From Nocardioides conyzicola (GTDB lineage Bacteria > Actinomycetota > Actinomycetes > Propionibacteriales > Nocardioidaceae), in contig NZ_BAABKM010000005.1 in assembly GCF_039543825.1 (NCBI RefSeq), positions 248,001 to 312,000 of the forward strand: a DNA stretch of 64,000 nt. Reading direction: 5' to 3'. Under the pieces are notes generated by a model. That model was not told the origin of the DNA. It saw only the letters and a list, made by a program, of their open reading frames with translations, and ran no database searches. The translations under genes were made by a program, and so were the position numbers. Positions 44,067-52,678 of the stretch are shown here, one piece after another; the first letter of the stretch is position 1; each line of letters begins with the position of its first letter.

Positions 44067-44780
44067 CTACAGCCCCGCCAGCACCAGACCAGCAGCGACC
44101 AGCCCCCGGCGTACGGCGGCCGCGTGCTCGACCGCGCCCGGGCTGTCCCCGTGCAGGCACAGCGAGTCGACCGTCGGGGCCAGCGCGAGGGCCTGGGCCA
44201 CGATCCGGTCCTCCTCGGTGACCAGCGCCCCGGGCTCCGAGCGCGGCACCAGCCGACCGTCGGCCGTGTAGCCGCGGTCGGGAAAGCCCTCGTGGAGCAC
44301 GGGTCGACCGGCCGCCTCGGCCAGCGTGAGCAGGTGCCCGGGCATGCCCAGCACGGGCAGGCCCCGCCCGTCCAGGACGGAGCCGTCCAGCACCGCCTGC
44401 GCCTGCTCCTCGTCGTCGAGCACCCGGTGGTAGAGCGCACCGTGCGGCTTGAGGTAGCGCACCGACGTGCCGGCGGCGGCCGCGATCCCCGCGAGGGTGC
44501 CGACCTGGTCGGCGACCTGGTCGCGCAGCACGGCGTACGCGACGTCCAGGGGGACGCGCCCGAAGCCCGGCCGGTCGGCGTACGAGACCTGCGCGCCGAC
44601 CGAGACGCCGAGCCGCGCCGCCTCGTCGCACACCGACCGCATGATCGCGGGACTGCCGGCGTGGTAGCCGCACGCCACGTTGGCGCTGGTGACGACCGCG
44701 AGCAGGGCGGCGTCGTCGGTGACCTCCTCGCCGAGGTCGGCGTTGAGGTCGATGGTCCGGCTGCCGGGAGGGCCGTGCAT
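44067..44780 (-). CDS. pxpA: 5-oxoprolinase subunit A (LamB/YcsF family)
   Basis: 237 residues. DLNADLGE (11-18) signature, TSANVACGYHAGSP, GVSVGAQVSYADRPGFGR, RYLKPHGALYHRV and CLHGDSPGA. Catalyses ATP-dependent ring opening of 5-oxoproline with PxpB and PxpC. TAGCGT lies 6 nt before the ATG and overlaps by 2 bp the -10 of the divergent peptidase gene. Confidence 0.87.
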   Translation of the reverse strand: MHGPPGSRTIDLNADLGEEVTDDAALLAVVTSANVACGYHAGSPAIMRSVCDEAARLGVSVGAQVSYADRPGFGRVPLDVAYAVLRDQVADQVGTLAGIAAAAGTSVRYLKPHGALYHRVLDDEEQAQAVLDGSVLDGRGLPVLGMPGHLLTLAEAAGRPVLHEGFPDRGYTADGRLVPRSEPGALVTEEDRIVAQALALAPTVDSLCLHGDSPGAVEHAAAVRRGLVAAGLVLAGL

Positions 44781-44786
44781 GCCCCG

Positions 44787-44796
44787 ACGCTATCGT
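44787..44796. promoter_or_regulatory. Overlapping divergent -10 elements
   Basis: Minus strand TAGCGT (44792-44787) for pxpA and plus strand TATCGT (44791-44796) for the S9 peptidase share TA. Each is 6 nt from its start codon, and only 22 bp separate the two start codons. Confidence 0.7.
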
Positions 44797-44802
44797 CGCG
44801 AC

Positions 44803-46917
44803 ATGCAGCCTCCCGTCGCCGACAGGCGACCCACCAGCACCGAGATCCACGGCCACACCCGCACCGACGACTACGAGTGGCTGCGCGAGAAGGAGTCGCC
44901 GGAGGTCACCGCGTACCTCGAGGCCGAGAACGCCTGGACCCAGGAGCGGACCGCGCACCTCGCCGACCTCCGGCAGGCCATCTTCGACGGCATCAAGGCC
45001 CGCACCCGCGAGACCGACCTGTCCGTGCCGACCCGCAACCGCGGGTTCTGGTACTACGGCCGCTCCTTCGAGGGCAAGGAGTACGGCGCCAGCTGCCGCG
45101 TCCCGGTCGTCGACCCCGACGACTGGACTCCCCCGAAGCCCGCCGAGGACACCGCGCCCGACCAGCCGGCGCTGCCCGGCGAGCAGGTGCTGCTCGACCT
45201 CGACACGCTCGCCCAGGGCCACGAGTTCTTCTCCCTCGGCGGGTCGTCCGTCAGCCCCGACGCGAACCTGCTCGCCTACGCCGTCGACGTGGTCGGCGAC
45301 GAGCGCTACACGATCCGGGTGAAGGACCTGACGACCGGAGAGCTCCTCGCCGACGAGATCGTCGGCGTCATCGGCGGCGCCACCTGGGACCGCGCGGGCG
45401 AGAACTTCTACTACACGACCATCGACGACTCCTGGCGCGCCGACAAGATCTGGCGGCACCGGCTCGGCACCGCCCAGGACGAGGACGAGCTGGTCCACCA
45501 CGAGACCGACGGCCGCTTCTGGGTCGGCGTGGGCCGCACCCGCACCGACCGCTTCCTGGTGATCGCCTCGGGCTCGAAGACCACGAGCGAGTACCGCTTC
45601 CTCGATGCCGACGCCCCCGAGGCCGGCTGGCGGGTCTTCGCCGAGCGCGTCGAGGGCGTGGAGTACTCCCTCGACCACGCCGTCATCGCCGGCGAGGACG
45701 TCTTCCTGGTGATGCACAACCACACGGGCGCCGACTTCGAGCTGGCCACCGCCCCCGTCGCGCCGACCCCGGCGGCCGACTGGCGGCCGCTGATCGCCCA
45801 CACCTCCGCCGTACGCCTCGAGGACGTGGACGCGTTCGCCGGCCACCTCGTCGTGCACCAGCGGAGCGAGGGACTGACCCAGCTGCGCATCCTCGAGCTC
45901 GGCGAGCAGGGCGTGACCGACGACTACCTCGTGGAGTTCGACCACGAGATCTACACGGTCGGCTCGTCCGGCAACCCGGGCTTCCACCAGCCCGTCGTCC
46001 GCCTCGGCTACACGACCATGGCGGTGCCGGCGTCGGTCTACGACTACGACGTGCGCAGCCGGTCGCTAACGCTCCTGCGGCGGGCGCCGGTGCTCGGCGG
46101 GTACGACGCCGACGACTACGAGGAGCACCGGCTCTGGGCGACGGCCGAGGACGGCGCCGCGGTGCCGATCTCGATCGTGGCCCGCAAGGGCCGCACCGGC
46201 CCCGTCCCGACGCTGCTCTACGGGTACGGCGCCTACGAGGCCTCGATGGACCCCTACTTCTCGATCGCGCGGCTCGCGCTGCTCGACCGCGGCGCGGCGT
46301 TCGCGATCGCCCACGTGCGCGGCGGCGGCGAGATGGGGCGGCACTGGTACGACGACGGCAAGCTCTTCGCCAAGCAGAACACGTTCTCCGACTTCAATGC
46401 CTGCGCGCGGCACCTCGTCGAGGCCGGCTGGACGACCGCCGACACGCTCGTCGCCGAGGGCGGCAGCGCCGGCGGCCTGCTGATGGGCGCGATCGCCAAC
46501 CAGGCGCCGGAGCAGTACGCCGGGATCGTCGCGGCGGTGCCCTTCGTGGACGCGCTGACGACCATGCTCGACGCGACGCTCCCGCTGACCGTGACCGAGT
46601 ACGACGAGTGGGGCAACCCCGAGGCGGACCCGGCGGTCTACGACTACATGGCGTCGTACGCGCCGTACGACAACGTCGCGGCGGTGGACTATCCACCGAT
46701 CCTGGCCGAGACCTCGCTCAACGACACCCGCGTGCTCTACGTCGAGCCCGCCAAGTGGGTGGCGAAGCTGCGGGCGACGGCGGTCGGGCGGCGGGACTTC
46801 CTGCTGCGCACGGAGATGTCGGCCGGCCACGGCGGGGTGTCGGGCCGCTACAAGTCGTGGCACGACCGGGCGTTCACGCTCGCCTGGATCCTGGACCGGA
46901 TGGGCCTGGCCGAGTAG
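44803..46917 (+). CDS. S9 peptidase, oligopeptidase B type
   Basis: 704 residues. N-terminal beta-propeller (start RTDDYEWLREKESPEV; WYYGRSFEGKEY) and C-terminal alpha/beta hydrolase with nucleophile GGSAGG, Asp in LNDTRV and His in SAGHGG. Cleaves short peptides after basic or Pro residues; the DDYEWLR start is typical of oligopeptidase B. No signal peptide. ATG 44803 has TATCGT 6 nt upstream. Peptide degradation would supply N-terminal pyroglutamate or Glu to the divergent pxpA product, a plausible link. Confidence 0.88.
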   Translation: MQPPVADRRPTSTEIHGHTRTDDYEWLREKESPEVTAYLEAENAWTQERTAHLADLRQAIFDGIKARTRETDLSVPTRNRGFWYYGRSFEGKEYGASCRVPVVDPDDWTPPKPAEDTAPDQPALPGEQVLLDLDTLAQGHEFFSLGGSSVSPDANLLAYAVDVVGDERYTIRVKDLTTGELLADEIVGVIGGATWDRAGENFYYTTIDDSWRADKIWRHRLGTAQDEDELVHHETDGRFWVGVGRTRTDRFLVIASGSKTTSEYRFLDADAPEAGWRVFAERVEGVEYSLDHAVIAGEDVFLVMHNHTGADFELATAPVAPTPAADWRPLIAHTSAVRLEDVDAFAGHLVVHQRSEGLTQLRILELGEQGVTDDYLVEFDHEIYTVGSSGNPGFHQPVVRLGYTTMAVPASVYDYDVRSRSLTLLRRAPVLGGYDADDYEEHRLWATAEDGAAVPISIVARKGRTGPVPTLLYGYGAYEASMDPYFSIARLALLDRGAAFAIAHVRGGGEMGRHWYDDGKLFAKQNTFSDFNACARHLVEAGWTTADTLVAEGGSAGGLLMGAIANQAPEQYAGIVAAVPFVDALTTMLDATLPLTVTEYDEWGNPEADPAVYDYMASYAPYDNVAAVDYPPILAETSLNDTRVLYVEPAKWVAKLRATAVGRRDFLLRTEMSAGHGGVSGRYKSWHDRAFTLAWILDRMGLAE

Positions 46918-47018
46918 CCGGCCGGGGGCTTCCCCTGAGAAGTCCCTGAGAGTACGCCGCCCAGGCAACTCCCGGGACGTCTCACACGTCGTCACTATTG
47001 AAGGTTCACGTTTGCCGA

Positions 47019-47045
47019 GGGAATCCAAAGGTCACCGTGGACGTT
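47019..47045 (+). promoter_or_regulatory. SigR/SigH-type ECF promoter upstream of sigB
   Basis: GGGAAT (47019-47024) and GTT (47043-47045) flank an 18-bp spacer, matching the GGAAT-N18-GTT consensus of SigR (Streptomyces) and SigH (mycobacteria). The expected transcript starts near 47052, about 50 nt before the ATG, and includes the GAAGGAGG ribosome site. Confidence 0.65.
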
Positions 47046-47100
47046 GTTGAGGATGTGTGGGGACGCAATGGCGTCGTCCACTGAAGAAGGAGGGCGTCAC

Positions 47101-48057
47101 ATGGCTACTCGTACCGCTCCAGCCCGAACGCGCGAGATCGAAGGCCGCGACAGCGTCGGCCTCTACCTCGATGAGATCGCCCGCAACCCGCTGCTCGACG
47201 CCGAGTCCGAGGTCGAGCTCTCGAAGACGATCGAGGCCGGCCTGATGGCCGAGCACCTGCTCGCTCAGGGGCGGGTCGGCCGCAAGAAGGGCGGCGCGCC
47301 GATGTCGGCCACCCAGGACGAGCTCGAGTGGCTCGCCGAGGAGGGTCGCCAGGCCGTCAAGACCTTCATCAACGCCAACCTGCGGCTGGTCGTGTCGATC
47401 GCCCGCAAGTACGGCCGGGCGCAGATGCCGATGCTGGACCTGATCCAGGAGGGCAACACCGGCCTGATCCGTGCGGTCGAGAAGTTCGACTACACCAAGG
47501 GCTACAAGTTCTCGACGTACGCCACCTGGTGGGTGCGTCAGGCGATCACCCGCGGCATCGCGCAGCAGGCCCGCGTCGTCCGGCTCCCCGTGCACGTCGT
47601 CGAGGAGCTCAACCAGGTCGGTGGCGCCCGCCGCACCCTCGAGCGTCAGCTCGGCCGGGACCCCGACCCGCAGGAGATCGCCAACGAGCTCGGGATGAGC
47701 CTCGAGCGCGTGCTCGACCTGATGGCCTGGGGCCGCGAGCACGTCAGCCTGGACTCGCCGATCGACGAGGACGGCGACACCTCGCTCGGTGACCTGATGG
47801 CCCAGGAGACCACGCCCGGTCCCGACCTGTCGGTGCTCGACGTCGAGTCGCGCGAGCGGCTCAACTCGCTGGTCGGTCAGCTCGACGACCGTGCCGCCGA
47901 CATCATCCGGTCGCGCTACGGCCTGGTCGACGGCCGGCAGCACAAGCTGGCCGACATCGGCCTCAAGCACGGCATCTCCGCCGAGCGGGTCCGGCAGCTG
48001 GAGCGCGAGGCGCTCCAGAAGCTCCGCCGCCTCGGCGACCCCGACCTGGCTGCCTAA
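47101..48057 (+). CDS. sigB: Sigma-70 factor, SigB type
   Basis: 318 residues, a group 2 sigma factor without the region 1.1/Lys-rich arm of the primary factor. Region 1.2 SVGLYLDEIARNPLLDAESEVEL, region 2 NLRLVVSIARKYGRAQMPMLDLIQEG and [20 protein letters not shown], region 4 HGISAERVRQLEREALQKLR. In M. tuberculosis sigB lies near sigA and is driven by stress sigma factors; here it lies 12 kb from the primary sigma gene behind an ECF-type promoter, so a general stress role is likely. ATG 47101 has GGAGG 7 nt upstream; ATG 47068 is in frame but without a ribosome site. Confidence 0.85.
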   Translation: MATRTAPARTREIEGRDSVGLYLDEIARNPLLDAESEVELSKTIEAGLMAEHLLAQGRVGRKKGGAPMSATQDELEWLAEEGRQAVKTFINANLRLVVSIARKYGRAQMPMLDLIQEGNTGLIRAVEKFDYTKGYKFSTYATWWVRQAITRGIAQQARVVRLPVHVVEELNQVGGARRTLERQLGRDPDPQEIANELGMSLERVLDLMAWGREHVSLDSPIDEDGDTSLGDLMAQETTPGPDLSVLDVESRERLNSLVGQLDDRAADIIRSRYGLVDGRQHKLADIGLKHGISAERVRQLEREALQKLRRLGDPDLAA

Positions 48058-48072
48058 AGCGGCAGCCAGCCG

Positions 48073-48107
48073 CTCGACCCCGTCCGACGTATTCGGGCGG
48101 GGTCGAG
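48073..48107. terminator. Stem-loop terminator between sigB and coaE
   Basis: 15-nt arms CTCGACCCCGTCCGA (48073-48087) and TCGGGCGGGGTCGAG (48093-48107) pair with one G-U and a 5-nt loop. Lies between two convergent stops. Confidence 0.8.
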
Positions 48108-48113
48108 ACCATT

Positions 48114-48704
48114 TCAGGCCGCCGCGACCAGCTCGGCGTACACCGCCTCGACGCGGGCGCGCAGCTCCTCGCGGGTGCCGGTGTTGACGATCAGGTACGT
48201 CGCGATCGCGCGCCGCTGCTCGGGGGTCGCCTGCGACGCGATCCGGGACTCGGCGTCCTGCCGGGTCCAGCCCCGGTCGCGCAGCATGCGCTCGACCTGC
48301 ACCTCCGCCGGCGTCTCGACGACGATCACGGCGTCGAACGTGTCGGCGCGGCCCGACTCGGCGAGCAGCGGGATGTCGTGGACGACGACCCCGTCGGCTG
48401 GGGCGGAGGCCTCCAGCGCGGCGTACCTCTCGAAGATCAGCGGGTGCACGATGCTCTCGAGCAGCTTGCGCTTGGCCTCGTCGTTGAAGACGATCTGGCC
48501 GACCTTCGCGCGGTCCATCGCGCCGTCCGGCAGCAGGATCTCCGGCCCGAACGCCTCGACCACCTGGTCCAGCCCGGGGGTGCCCTTCTCGACCACCTCG
48601 CGGGCGAGCACGTCGCCGTCGATGATCACCGCACCGAGCTCGGCCAGGATCGCGGACACCGTGCTCTTGCCCGAGGCGATGCCTCCGGTCAGTCCCACTC
48701 GCAT
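48114..48704 (-). CDS. coaE: Dephospho-CoA kinase
   Basis: 196 residues. P-loop GLTGGIASGKST at the N-terminus, DGDVLAREVVEKG, and HDIPLLAESGRADTFDAVIVVE match CoaE, which phosphorylates dephospho-CoA to CoA. Length is normal for a single-domain CoaE; actinobacterial forms with an extra GrpB domain are not the case here. Start ATG with CAGGAT and a 6-nt spacer (leaderless). Confidence 0.93.
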   Translation of the reverse strand: MRVGLTGGIASGKSTVSAILAELGAVIIDGDVLAREVVEKGTPGLDQVVEAFGPEILLPDGAMDRAKVGQIVFNDEAKRKLLESIVHPLIFERYAALEASAPADGVVVHDIPLLAESGRADTFDAVIVVETPAEVQVERMLRDRGWTRQDAESRIASQATPEQRRAIATYLIVNTGTREELRARVEAVYAELVAAA

Positions 48705-48734
48705 GGGCTCATCCTGCCCGACGTGCCTGACGGA

Positions 48735-50930
48735 CTAGTCGAGGTACGTCCGGCACGGCTGGCTGCGCAGCGAGCCGCACGCCGGCGGCGCCTTCCTGGG
48801 CACGGCGACACCCGCCACCAGCGGCAGCACGATCCGGGACCGGTGGACCCGGTCGGTCGCGACCTGGACCCGCTCACCGTGGGCGATCGTGTCGAACGCC
48901 CACGTCGGCCGGGCACCACCCGGGGCGTCGAGCGTGATCCGGATCCGCGAGCCCTTGCGGAAGGGCTGCGCGAACGGGAAGAGCTCGAGCCGGACCCGGG
49001 TGAACTTCGTCCGCGACAGGGGGCTCGCGTCGGCCTCGCGGTTGGTGTGCACCGGCGAGATCGGCGTGGACTTCGCCCGGTCGAGCTTGCGGTGGCTCGC
49101 CCGGAGCCAGCCCGACTGCACGTAGACCTCCTTGCCGCTGGGTCGCACCTCGCTGATGGTCACCTCGAGGTCAGTGTCGCTGGCGTTGGGCGTGCGGACC
49201 CAGAGGTCCGCGGAGCCGGTGCCGATCGACACGACGGTCTTCTTCAGCGGCGGCGTGATCCAGCCGAGGCCCTTGCCCTTCGGGATCTGCTTCCAGTGGT
49301 ACGACGGCTGCGCGGCCCAGATCGAGCCCGGGCCGTCGAACGTCGTCGTCGGCAGCGCCGACGGGTCGGCGCGGTAGCTGCGCTGGCGGGCCTTGCTCGG
49401 GGCGAGCTTCGATGGCTTCGCCGTGAGCTTGCCTCCGGGCGAGAGGAACCAGGCGGTCGCCTTGGCCCGTGCGATCGGCCACGACTTGAAGGACTTCTCG
49501 AAGCGCGGCAACGGCGAGCCGGGGTCCTGCCCGTCGGCGGCACCCTCCTCGAAGAGGATCCGGATCGGGTCCTGGCGCTGGAACTTCTTGAGGGCCTGCG
49601 CGTAGCTCAGGCCGGAGTAGTCGAGGCCCTTCGGCATCTGGAGACCCTTGACGCCGGTGATCCCGTCCGCGACCAGAGGCCCGACGAACGCCTTGACGCC
49701 CGTGGGCGTGCGGCGGCCGACGTACAGGTCGAGGAAGTCGGCGTAGCGGTCGAGGACTCCGAGGCTCAGCGACTCCGTGTGCGAGCCGTTGGTCATCGTC
49801 GCGTAGAGGTGCGGCGACGACGTGAAGTCGTCGAGCATCGCCGGGAAGTGGCCACCGGTCTGCTCGTCCTGCCACGCGCCGGCCAGGAAGACAGGGACGT
49901 TGATCTTGTGCACGAACAGCGCCGGCGAGATCGGGTCGCCGATCTTCTTCGTGTAGAAGGGGTTGTCCTGGATCAGGTCCAGGGAGCTGGGGTTCTGCAG
50001 GCGGAGCGCCTGGTTGTCCGCGCAGGTCGTGTCGCCGCCGTCGACCTGGCCCTGCTCCCAGCCCTGGCCGTAGGGCTTGGCGGACTCGTCACGCTCGGTG
50101 GCCCACGGCACGGCGAAGCCGGTGTTGAGGATGCCGCCCGGGTAGAGCGTGCCCTGGTACGTGTCGTCGATGACGGACAGCGGCGAGATCGCGGACAGGT
50201 GCGGCGGCTGCGTCTGCGCGACGTACAGCTGCTCGATCCCGGGGTAGGAGATGCCGACCATGCCGACCTTGTGGAACTTCGCCCACGACTGGGCGGCGAC
50301 GGTCTCGATCACGTCGTAGCCGTCGAGGCTCTGGACCGGCTCGAAGTTGCGGAACGAGCCGCCCGAGCATCCGGTGCCACGGATGTTCACGCCGACGTAC
50401 GCGTAACCGAGGGCCGTGTAGATCTGCGCCATCCGGGTGTTGGCCGGGTTGCTCGGGTCGTAGCCGGAGTACTCGACCACGGTCGGGTACGGCGCGCTGC
50501 CCGACGACGGAAGCACCACGTTGGCCGAGAGCGTCGTGCCGTCGCGGGTGGTGATGTAGTCGCGCCCGGCCTCGAGGGTCTGGGCGTCGTAGAACGACTG
50601 GGCCGGCGCGGGGTCGTCGTAGTCCGTCACCGTCGCGGTGTGCTCCTCGTTGGAGCCGTTCGTCGACCGGACCGTGTAGGCGCCCGGGTCCAGCTCACGC
50701 CACGCGAAGCTGCCGGCCGTGTCGACGGTCCCGGTCCCGACGACCGCGCCGCCCTTGACCAGCTCGAGCCCCTGGCTCGGCGTCGCACCCAGCACGTAGA
50801 GCTGGTTGATACTCCCCCGCACCGCGAACGGCGGCGCGTCCGCCGTCGCGGTGTTCGTCGCTGCCAGGGCTCCAGCGACCAGTGCCAGCAGGGCGATCGC
50901 GGCGAGTGACGTCCGTCTCAGAGAGCGCAT
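48735..50930 (-). CDS. Secreted CocE/NonD-family hydrolase
   Basis: 731 residues. Signal peptide (SLAAIALLALVAGALA, cleavage near TATA), a beta-sandwich N-terminal module (about 30-105), then the S15-type alpha/beta hydrolase with nucleophile loop GISYPG, oxyanion region VVEYSGYDPSNPAN and NIRGTGCSGGSF, and a C-terminal jelly-roll (TSADLWVRTPNASDTDLEVTISEVRP). Likely an exported Xaa-Pro dipeptidyl-peptidase-like or ester hydrolase; substrate unknown. CACGAT lies 6 nt before the ATG. Confidence 0.85.
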   Translation of the reverse strand: MRSLRRTSLAAIALLALVAGALAATNTATADAPPFAVRGSINQLYVLGATPSQGLELVKGGAVVGTGTVDTAGSFAWRELDPGAYTVRSTNGSNEEHTATVTDYDDPAPAQSFYDAQTLEAGRDYITTRDGTTLSANVVLPSSGSAPYPTVVEYSGYDPSNPANTRMAQIYTALGYAYVGVNIRGTGCSGGSFRNFEPVQSLDGYDVIETVAAQSWAKFHKVGMVGISYPGIEQLYVAQTQPPHLSAISPLSVIDDTYQGTLYPGGILNTGFAVPWATERDESAKPYGQGWEQGQVDGGDTTCADNQALRLQNPSSLDLIQDNPFYTKKIGDPISPALFVHKINVPVFLAGAWQDEQTGGHFPAMLDDFTSSPHLYATMTNGSHTESLSLGVLDRYADFLDLYVGRRTPTGVKAFVGPLVADGITGVKGLQMPKGLDYSGLSYAQALKKFQRQDPIRILFEEGAADGQDPGSPLPRFEKSFKSWPIARAKATAWFLSPGGKLTAKPSKLAPSKARQRSYRADPSALPTTTFDGPGSIWAAQPSYHWKQIPKGKGLGWITPPLKKTVVSIGTGSADLWVRTPNASDTDLEVTISEVRPSGKEVYVQSGWLRASHRKLDRAKSTPISPVHTNREADASPLSRTKFTRVRLELFPFAQPFRKGSRIRITLDAPGGARPTWAFDTIAHGERVQVATDRVHRSRIVLPLVAGVAVPRKAPPACGSLRSQPCRTYLD

Positions 50931-51102
50931 GACCGGATCGTGCCACAGCGGACGATCATCGGCCGGAGAACGGCGCGGTCGCTTCGTTGGTGCTGGCCAC
51001 GGGAGGCGTGCTTGCGGGTGGGCTGAAGGTCTTTTCGTCGCGTACGTGACCTTGAGCGACGGAGTGTGCCTGACGAGCGGGATCGTAGTTGAGTGAGCGT
51101 GG

Positions 51103-51918
51103 TCAGAGCTTGCCTTCGCGGATGGCTTGGTAGGCGGTGGCGATGTTGGGTTGGAAGCCGAGGCTCCTCGCGAGGGAGATGTCCATGTGGCCCAGCCATG
51201 GGTTGGTCAACGGGTCGCCTGAGGAGTCGTAGGTGCCGCCGACGATCTGGGTCATCTCGTATGCGGTGAGTGGCGACTCGTCCGCAATGTTGACGGTGCG
51301 GCCATCCATGACGCCCGTCAACGCGAGCTCGAGCGCTGTCGCGATGTCTTCGTGGTGGATGACGCTGAGCTTGCGTGCCGGGTGCCAGCCCATGGTGGCG
51401 AGCTGGGCTGGTGCGGCTTCCAAATGCCCGTCCCCGTCGCCGTACACGAACGGGAAGCGCAGGACCGCCCAGTTCAGCCCGCTGCCGCGAAGCTCTCGTT
51501 CGGCCTCTATCTTGCTCGCTGGATAGGCGTGCGTCGCGGTCGTCTCGTCGGTCTCTCGGCCGGGATGCGTGAGCTCGGGCCCATAGACGTTGGAGGTGCT
51601 CGCCATCAGGAAGCGTGCTTGCGGACTGTGTTCCTTCACGGCGGCGATTAGGTTGCGTGTCCCGTCGAGGTTGACCTTCCAGATCTGCGCTTCGTCGGCG
51701 GTGCGGAAGAGTGCCGCCAGATGGATGATGGCCGTCACGCCGATGGCGGCAGCGGCAAGCGTGTCCGGGTGCAGGATGTCTCCTTCCACCCGTTCAACTC
51801 CTTCAGGTACGTCCTTGCCGGCGCGTACCAGCGCTCGGCAGTCGATCCCCGTTTCTGCGAAACGCTTGAGGAGCCGTGACCCGATCAGACCCGTCCCTCC
51901 CGTGATCAAGATCGTCAT
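51103..51918 (-). CDS. NAD-dependent epimerase/dehydratase
   Basis: 271 residues. Extended SDR: GGTGLIGSRLLKRF, DILHPDTLAAAA, IHLAALFRTAD, STSNVYGP and YPASKIEAE (YxxxK). Probably acts on a nucleotide sugar or an aromatic aldehyde. Noticeably less G+C-rich than flanking genes (codons such as AAT, CTT, TCT appear), suggesting acquisition by transfer together with the MarR gene. The ATG overlaps the MarR stop by 4 bp. Confidence 0.82.
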   Translation of the reverse strand: MTILITGGTGLIGSRLLKRFAETGIDCRALVRAGKDVPEGVERVEGDILHPDTLAAAAIGVTAIIHLAALFRTADEAQIWKVNLDGTRNLIAAVKEHSPQARFLMASTSNVYGPELTHPGRETDETTATHAYPASKIEAERELRGSGLNWAVLRFPFVYGDGDGHLEAAPAQLATMGWHPARKLSVIHHEDIATALELALTGVMDGRTVNIADESPLTAYEMTQIVGGTYDSSGDPLTNPWLGHMDISLARSLGFQPNIATAYQAIREGKL

Positions 51919-52379
51919 GTCTGGCTGTGCTCCTTCTTGTAGTCGATCAGTCGTTGGGTGGCTTCGCTGAGCACGCGCCTGGTCGTAGCGACGTCGGCTT
52001 CATCGACCCCGTCGAAAGCGACAGATGCGATGAGCTGGATCGGATCTGGGATCGTCTTCCAAAGTTCGGTACCAGCAGCCGTGATGTGCAGGACCTTCTG
52101 GCGCTGGTCGGTTGCATCAGCCGTCTGGTCGATCAGCCTCTTGCGAACCAGGGCGCCGACGATGGTGCTGAGCGTCGCTCGCTCGACCTCGAGCAGACGT
52201 GTCAGGTCGCGCTGGTTCATCGGCCCGTTGATGGCAAGCAGGTGCAGGACGTACCACTGCGTGTGGCCGAGGTCGTACGGACGGAGCACGGACTCCATCA
52301 GCGCTCGACTCGCCAAGAAGTACTTCTTGGCCCAGGCTCCGGCCGCGTCCAGGTCGGGACCCTCAAATTGGTTAGGCAC
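51915..52379 (-). CDS. MarR-family regulator of the epimerase gene
   Basis: 154 residues. Winged helix: LHLLAINGPMNQRDLTRLLEVERATLSTIVGALVRKRLIDQTADATDQRQ, with LPATHWT-like DLGHTQWY. Likely represses itself and the coupled epimerase gene. GTG start; CAGACT lies 6 nt upstream and is bracketed by two near-palindromic operators (52372-52403), so autoregulation is strongly suggested. Less G+C-rich than the chromosome around it. Confidence 0.85.
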   Translation of the reverse strand: MPNQFEGPDLDAAGAWAKKYFLASRALMESVLRPYDLGHTQWYVLHLLAINGPMNQRDLTRLLEVERATLSTIVGALVRKRLIDQTADATDQRQKVLHITAAGTELWKTIPDPIQLIASVAFDGVDEADVATTRRVLSEATQRLIDYKKEHSQT

Positions 52380-52403
52380 CTTACTAGTCTGTCAGGCGCC
52401 TAA
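52372..52403. promoter_or_regulatory. Phased double operator of the MarR gene
   Basis: TTAGGCACCTTA (52372-52383) and TCAGGCGCCTAA (52392-52403) are related near-palindromes with centres 20 bp apart (two helical turns). Outer GTTAGGC (52371) and GCCTAAC (52398) also form a perfect inverted pair. The -10 CAGACT of the MarR gene lies between them. Confidence 0.7.
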
Positions 52404-52678
52404 CGAATAGACAACTCGGAGGTGCGCTCCCGCGTCGAGTCAACGATTGGACGTCTTACCCCTCCTCCGATACTCGCGGGGGGGCCTGGCCATTGCTCAC
52501 GATGGTTGGCCCACCCCGCGAGCTCGACCAGGGGAGCAGATCTGCTCATTTACCGCATCTCAGTCGGGTTTGAGAAGAGAGGTCCGGACAGGTCTTTAGT
52601 CCTGACTTTGCCCGAAACCCCCTTTTAGCTGCAGTAAGGGCCCACAGTGGGCCCCCACCCCACCTAGAGGAGCACCTC
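52404..52678 (+). other. Untranslated region before the TasA-like gene
   Basis: About 275 bp without a gene and A/T-richer than the surroundings. Contains CAGG-TCTTTAGT-CCTG (about 52589-52604), a perfect hairpin GGGCCCA/TGGGCCC (52638-52654) and the ribosome site AGAGGAG (52666-52672). A long structured leader is likely. Confidence 0.45.
52638..52654 (+). promoter_or_regulatory. Hairpin just before the TasA-like ribosome site
   Basis: GGGCCCACAGTGGGCCC folds into a 7-bp stem with a short loop, 12 nt before AGAGGAG. It could be an attenuator, an mRNA-stability element or a terminator. Confidence 0.5.

Noticed and set aside
42822..46949. 1375-codon open frame
   Set aside because: Runs antisense through pxpB and pxpA and alongside the S9 peptidase; Arg/Gly/Pro-rich shadow typical of high-G+C DNA.
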